NCBI GenBank assembly: GCA_964558665.1
Contig: CAZLFA010000002.1
Location: forward strand, 65,324 to 129,323
From: CAZLFA01 sp964558665
GTDB taxonomy: Bacteria > Desulfobacterota > Syntrophia > Syntrophales > PHBD01
Reading direction: 5' to 3'
Length of the DNA: 64,000 nucleotides
Below, piece by piece: positions 63,701 to 64,000 of this stretch; positions within the stretch are counted from its first letter, which is position 1; the number at the start of each line of letters is the position of its first letter. The notes beneath the pieces were generated by a model. That model worked only from the letters and a program-made list of their open reading frames with translations. It was not told where the DNA came from and ran no database searches. A program made the position numbers and the translations under genes.

Positions 63701-63858
63701 ATATTAACAACAATCGTAGTTCGTTAGCCAAGGCAACTGAAGCAAAAATGCGAAAGCTTAAAGAAAAGATTGATCTTAAGATGTTACAGATAAAGAATCG
63801 GCGGGTGCTGAAAAGCAGAAAGGATGAAATGTGCATAGGACTTATTGAAATTGCCTAA
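60751..63858 (+). CDS. SNF2/RapA-type helicase, DrmD-like defence protein
   Basis: A 1035-residue ATPase. An N-terminal SH3-like segment (GNRVRVKKDPGRIGVLTGKI, residues 9-28) precedes the SNF2 core: Walker A ADEVGLGKTIEAGL (about 124-137), DEAH box LLIIDEAHYMRN (about 246-257), LSATPVHL, and the C-terminal helicase lobe with VLFSYFRPTL, EVGSEGIDLQ and RIGRLDRLGQ. An additional C-terminal region of about 350 residues is helical. This architecture is found in phage-defence islands, including DrmD of class 1 DISARM. The gene is AT-rich relative to the rest of the window, so likely acquired. Partner genes would lie beyond the window edge. Confidence 0.82.
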   Translation: MDDKIFEPGNRVRVKKDPGRIGVLTGKIKERGDLVLRQVFFPDITQYIPEDQIECLPDVSDAIELLASGKLGRVSDLRRNLTHIRLSGKLANLIYSMDTTHTDFYPYQFKPVVKFLNAPSNGMLIADEVGLGKTIEAGLIWTELRSRYDLRRIMVLCPAMLRDKWKEELGSKFGIKADIQNAKDVLSTLKKSLQEGSLSSFSIIGSLQGLRPPRSWKEHEKSVNISARLAAFLEDHADEEPLIDLLIIDEAHYMRNADTVTSQLGRLLRHVSEYIVLLSATPVHLRSGDLYQLLNLVDEDTFNQPSLFDEILNANAPLIEVRDAVMSRKVDPEKIKDLLESASQHPYLKNNRQLQSILENFPSNEQLLSDQYRSNFAYRLEKMNLLGHVVTRTRKREVTEWRVMREAVAEIIPYTEAEREFYNAVTNLVRKFCMTYEKHEGFLLVMPQRQIASSMAAALREWQSRGIEYEQQFYEDFGHQDEDSEEKQGPVVAEITKRAYVLADLNELIRNDSKYLRLREILKEHLKKYPDEKIVLFSYFRPTLRYLKERLTEDGISAIILMGGEKDKSDVLHQFMSSSGPSLLLSSEVGSEGIDLQFARVVINYDLPWNPMRVEQRIGRLDRLGQKSPKILIWNLFAEDTIDARIYERLYERMKIFEKALGGLEIILGDEIKKLTLDLLSGNLTPEQEAHRIEQTALVLENIRHQEDQLEEESANLVALGDYVMNQIKAARELNRVISGHDLWIYVKDFFQKYYPGAEFKKHEKEALNVSINLSSDAKYDLEEYSRSTKILHMTQLTRASSSPVQCRFENRVTMTTPGKLELISQFHPLVRFVSSRLNELEESYYPAVSISIFHNELPQYIRGVYVFTIQRWTSSGLQDREQIYFSAKRIDDGSQNINEDEAEKLVTTAALHGRDWLEAANLIDCNKAAAIAESLMLFSDNKFTEFEQQKEAENNDRADLQERTLEQHLANQLSKLEIIRDSHINNNRSSLAKATEAKMRKLKEKIDLKMLQIKNRRVLKSRKDEMCIGLIEIA

Positions 63859-63862
63859 TAAA

Positions 63863-63873
63863 GGGGGGGGGGG
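63863..63873 (+). repeat. Poly-G tract (11 G) before a start codon
   Basis: Eleven consecutive G between the helicase stop and an ATG at 63876. The tract occupies the ribosome-binding-site position of the next frame. Length change could tune its translation, or the tract may be an assembly artefact. Confidence 0.6.
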
Positions 63874-63875
63874 AA

Positions 63876-63971
63876 ATGGCTAATAAGAAAAAAACTTATG
63901 AGCGTTTTGGAAATTTTTTTTGTGTCCACGATGAGGTAAAAAACAAGGGTACTGTCAATTTTTTTGTGTGA
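63876..63971 (+). CDS. Start of a possible further gene, interrupted
   Basis: ATG at 63876 opens a frame that reads MANKKKTYERFGNFFCVHDE and stops at TGA 63969-63971 after 31 codons. Two T-runs (8 and 7 T) fall inside, where a frameshift or sequencing error could break a longer gene. Only four bases separate it from the likely operon start region of the upstream helicase. Confidence 0.3.
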   Translation: MANKKKTYERFGNFFCVHDEVKNKGTVNFFV

Positions 63972-64000
63972 AATTTTCATAGGCCAATTCTTTAAAGAAA

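Noticed and set aside
1..64000. CRISPR array, rRNA or tRNA genes
   Set aside because: No regularly spaced identical repeats with unique spacers were seen; the repeats at 43.7, 48.9, 58.7 and 59.7 kb are irregular REP-like units. No tRNA cloverleaf with GGTTCRA arm or rRNA signature was recognised, though a covariance scan would be needed to be sure.

Overview
The window looks like a chromosomal segment of a strict anaerobe from the former Deltaproteobacteria (Desulfobacterota, perhaps a Syntrophales-like lineage). The evidence is gene content only: three formate dehydrogenases whose catalytic subunits carry in-frame TGA (selenocysteine, Sec) codons, FdhE, FmdE-family proteins, a large multiheme cytochrome c operon with its own cytochrome c assembly genes, ResB/CcsA cytochrome biogenesis and a NikR regulator. 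I made no database search; names are from sequence motifs and memory of the families.

Layout. 1-4.4 kb: an FmdE-like protein plus a FecB/FecC/FecD-type metal-chelate ABC transporter next to NikR. 4.5-9.6 kb: a CheY-like receiver, a soluble NuoG-fused Sec formate dehydrogenase, a second FmdE-like protein and a DUF4118-GAF membrane protein. 9.7-14.2 kb: trehalose operon (membrane-fused OtsA, OtsB, TreT-like). 14.7-17.4 kb: MarR regulator, SnoaL-like secreted protein, and a ClC channel lacking the gating glutamate. 18-32 kb: fdhE and two membrane-type formate dehydrogenase operons (fdhA-fdhB-fdhI) in inverted orientation around a DUF3124 lipoprotein, a KefB-like antiporter and a ModE-like DNA-binding protein. 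32-34.4 kb: secreted thioredoxin-like and peroxiredoxin proteins, truA. 34.6-43.4 kb: one long minus-strand operon for electron transfer: an 11-heme cytochrome c with an in-frame TGA, two tandem-domain rhodaneses, a 7-heme cytochrome, a CbcL-like nine-heme/cytochrome b fusion, ResB and CcsA. 44-49 kb: two tandem lysine-rich secreted proteins, a WYL regulator, a TPR protein and metK behind what look like two SAM-II-type riboswitches. 49-56 kb: accessory DNA (AAA/DUF4143 ATPase, hydrolase, IS200/IS605 element, HD hydrolase, two BrnT/BrnA modules between direct repeats). 56.3-59.7 kb: an ARPP-1 / lipoprotein / dual-specificity phosphatase / ADP-ribosylglycohydrolase cluster. 60.4 kb to the end: AT-rich DNA with a large SNF2 helicase of the phage-defence (DrmD-like) kind.

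Regulatory signals tie distant genes together. A motif TTATGTCA-N4-TGACATAA occurs upstream of all three formate dehydrogenase operons, doubled with a 16-bp offset at two of them; the ModE-like protein encoded between two of the operons is the obvious candidate to bind it. A perfect palindrome CGACATACGTATGTCG precedes the ARPP-1 cluster and a near copy precedes the WYL regulator gene 10 kb away. A palindrome with ATACCCC/GGGGTAT arms precedes the cytochrome/rhodanese operon and resembles CsoR/CstR-family operators.

The most noteworthy items are the probable selenocysteine-containing multiheme cytochrome, the shared formate dehydrogenase operator, the tandem metK riboswitches, and the ARPP-1/ADP-ribosylglycohydrolase cluster with its WYL-linked operator.
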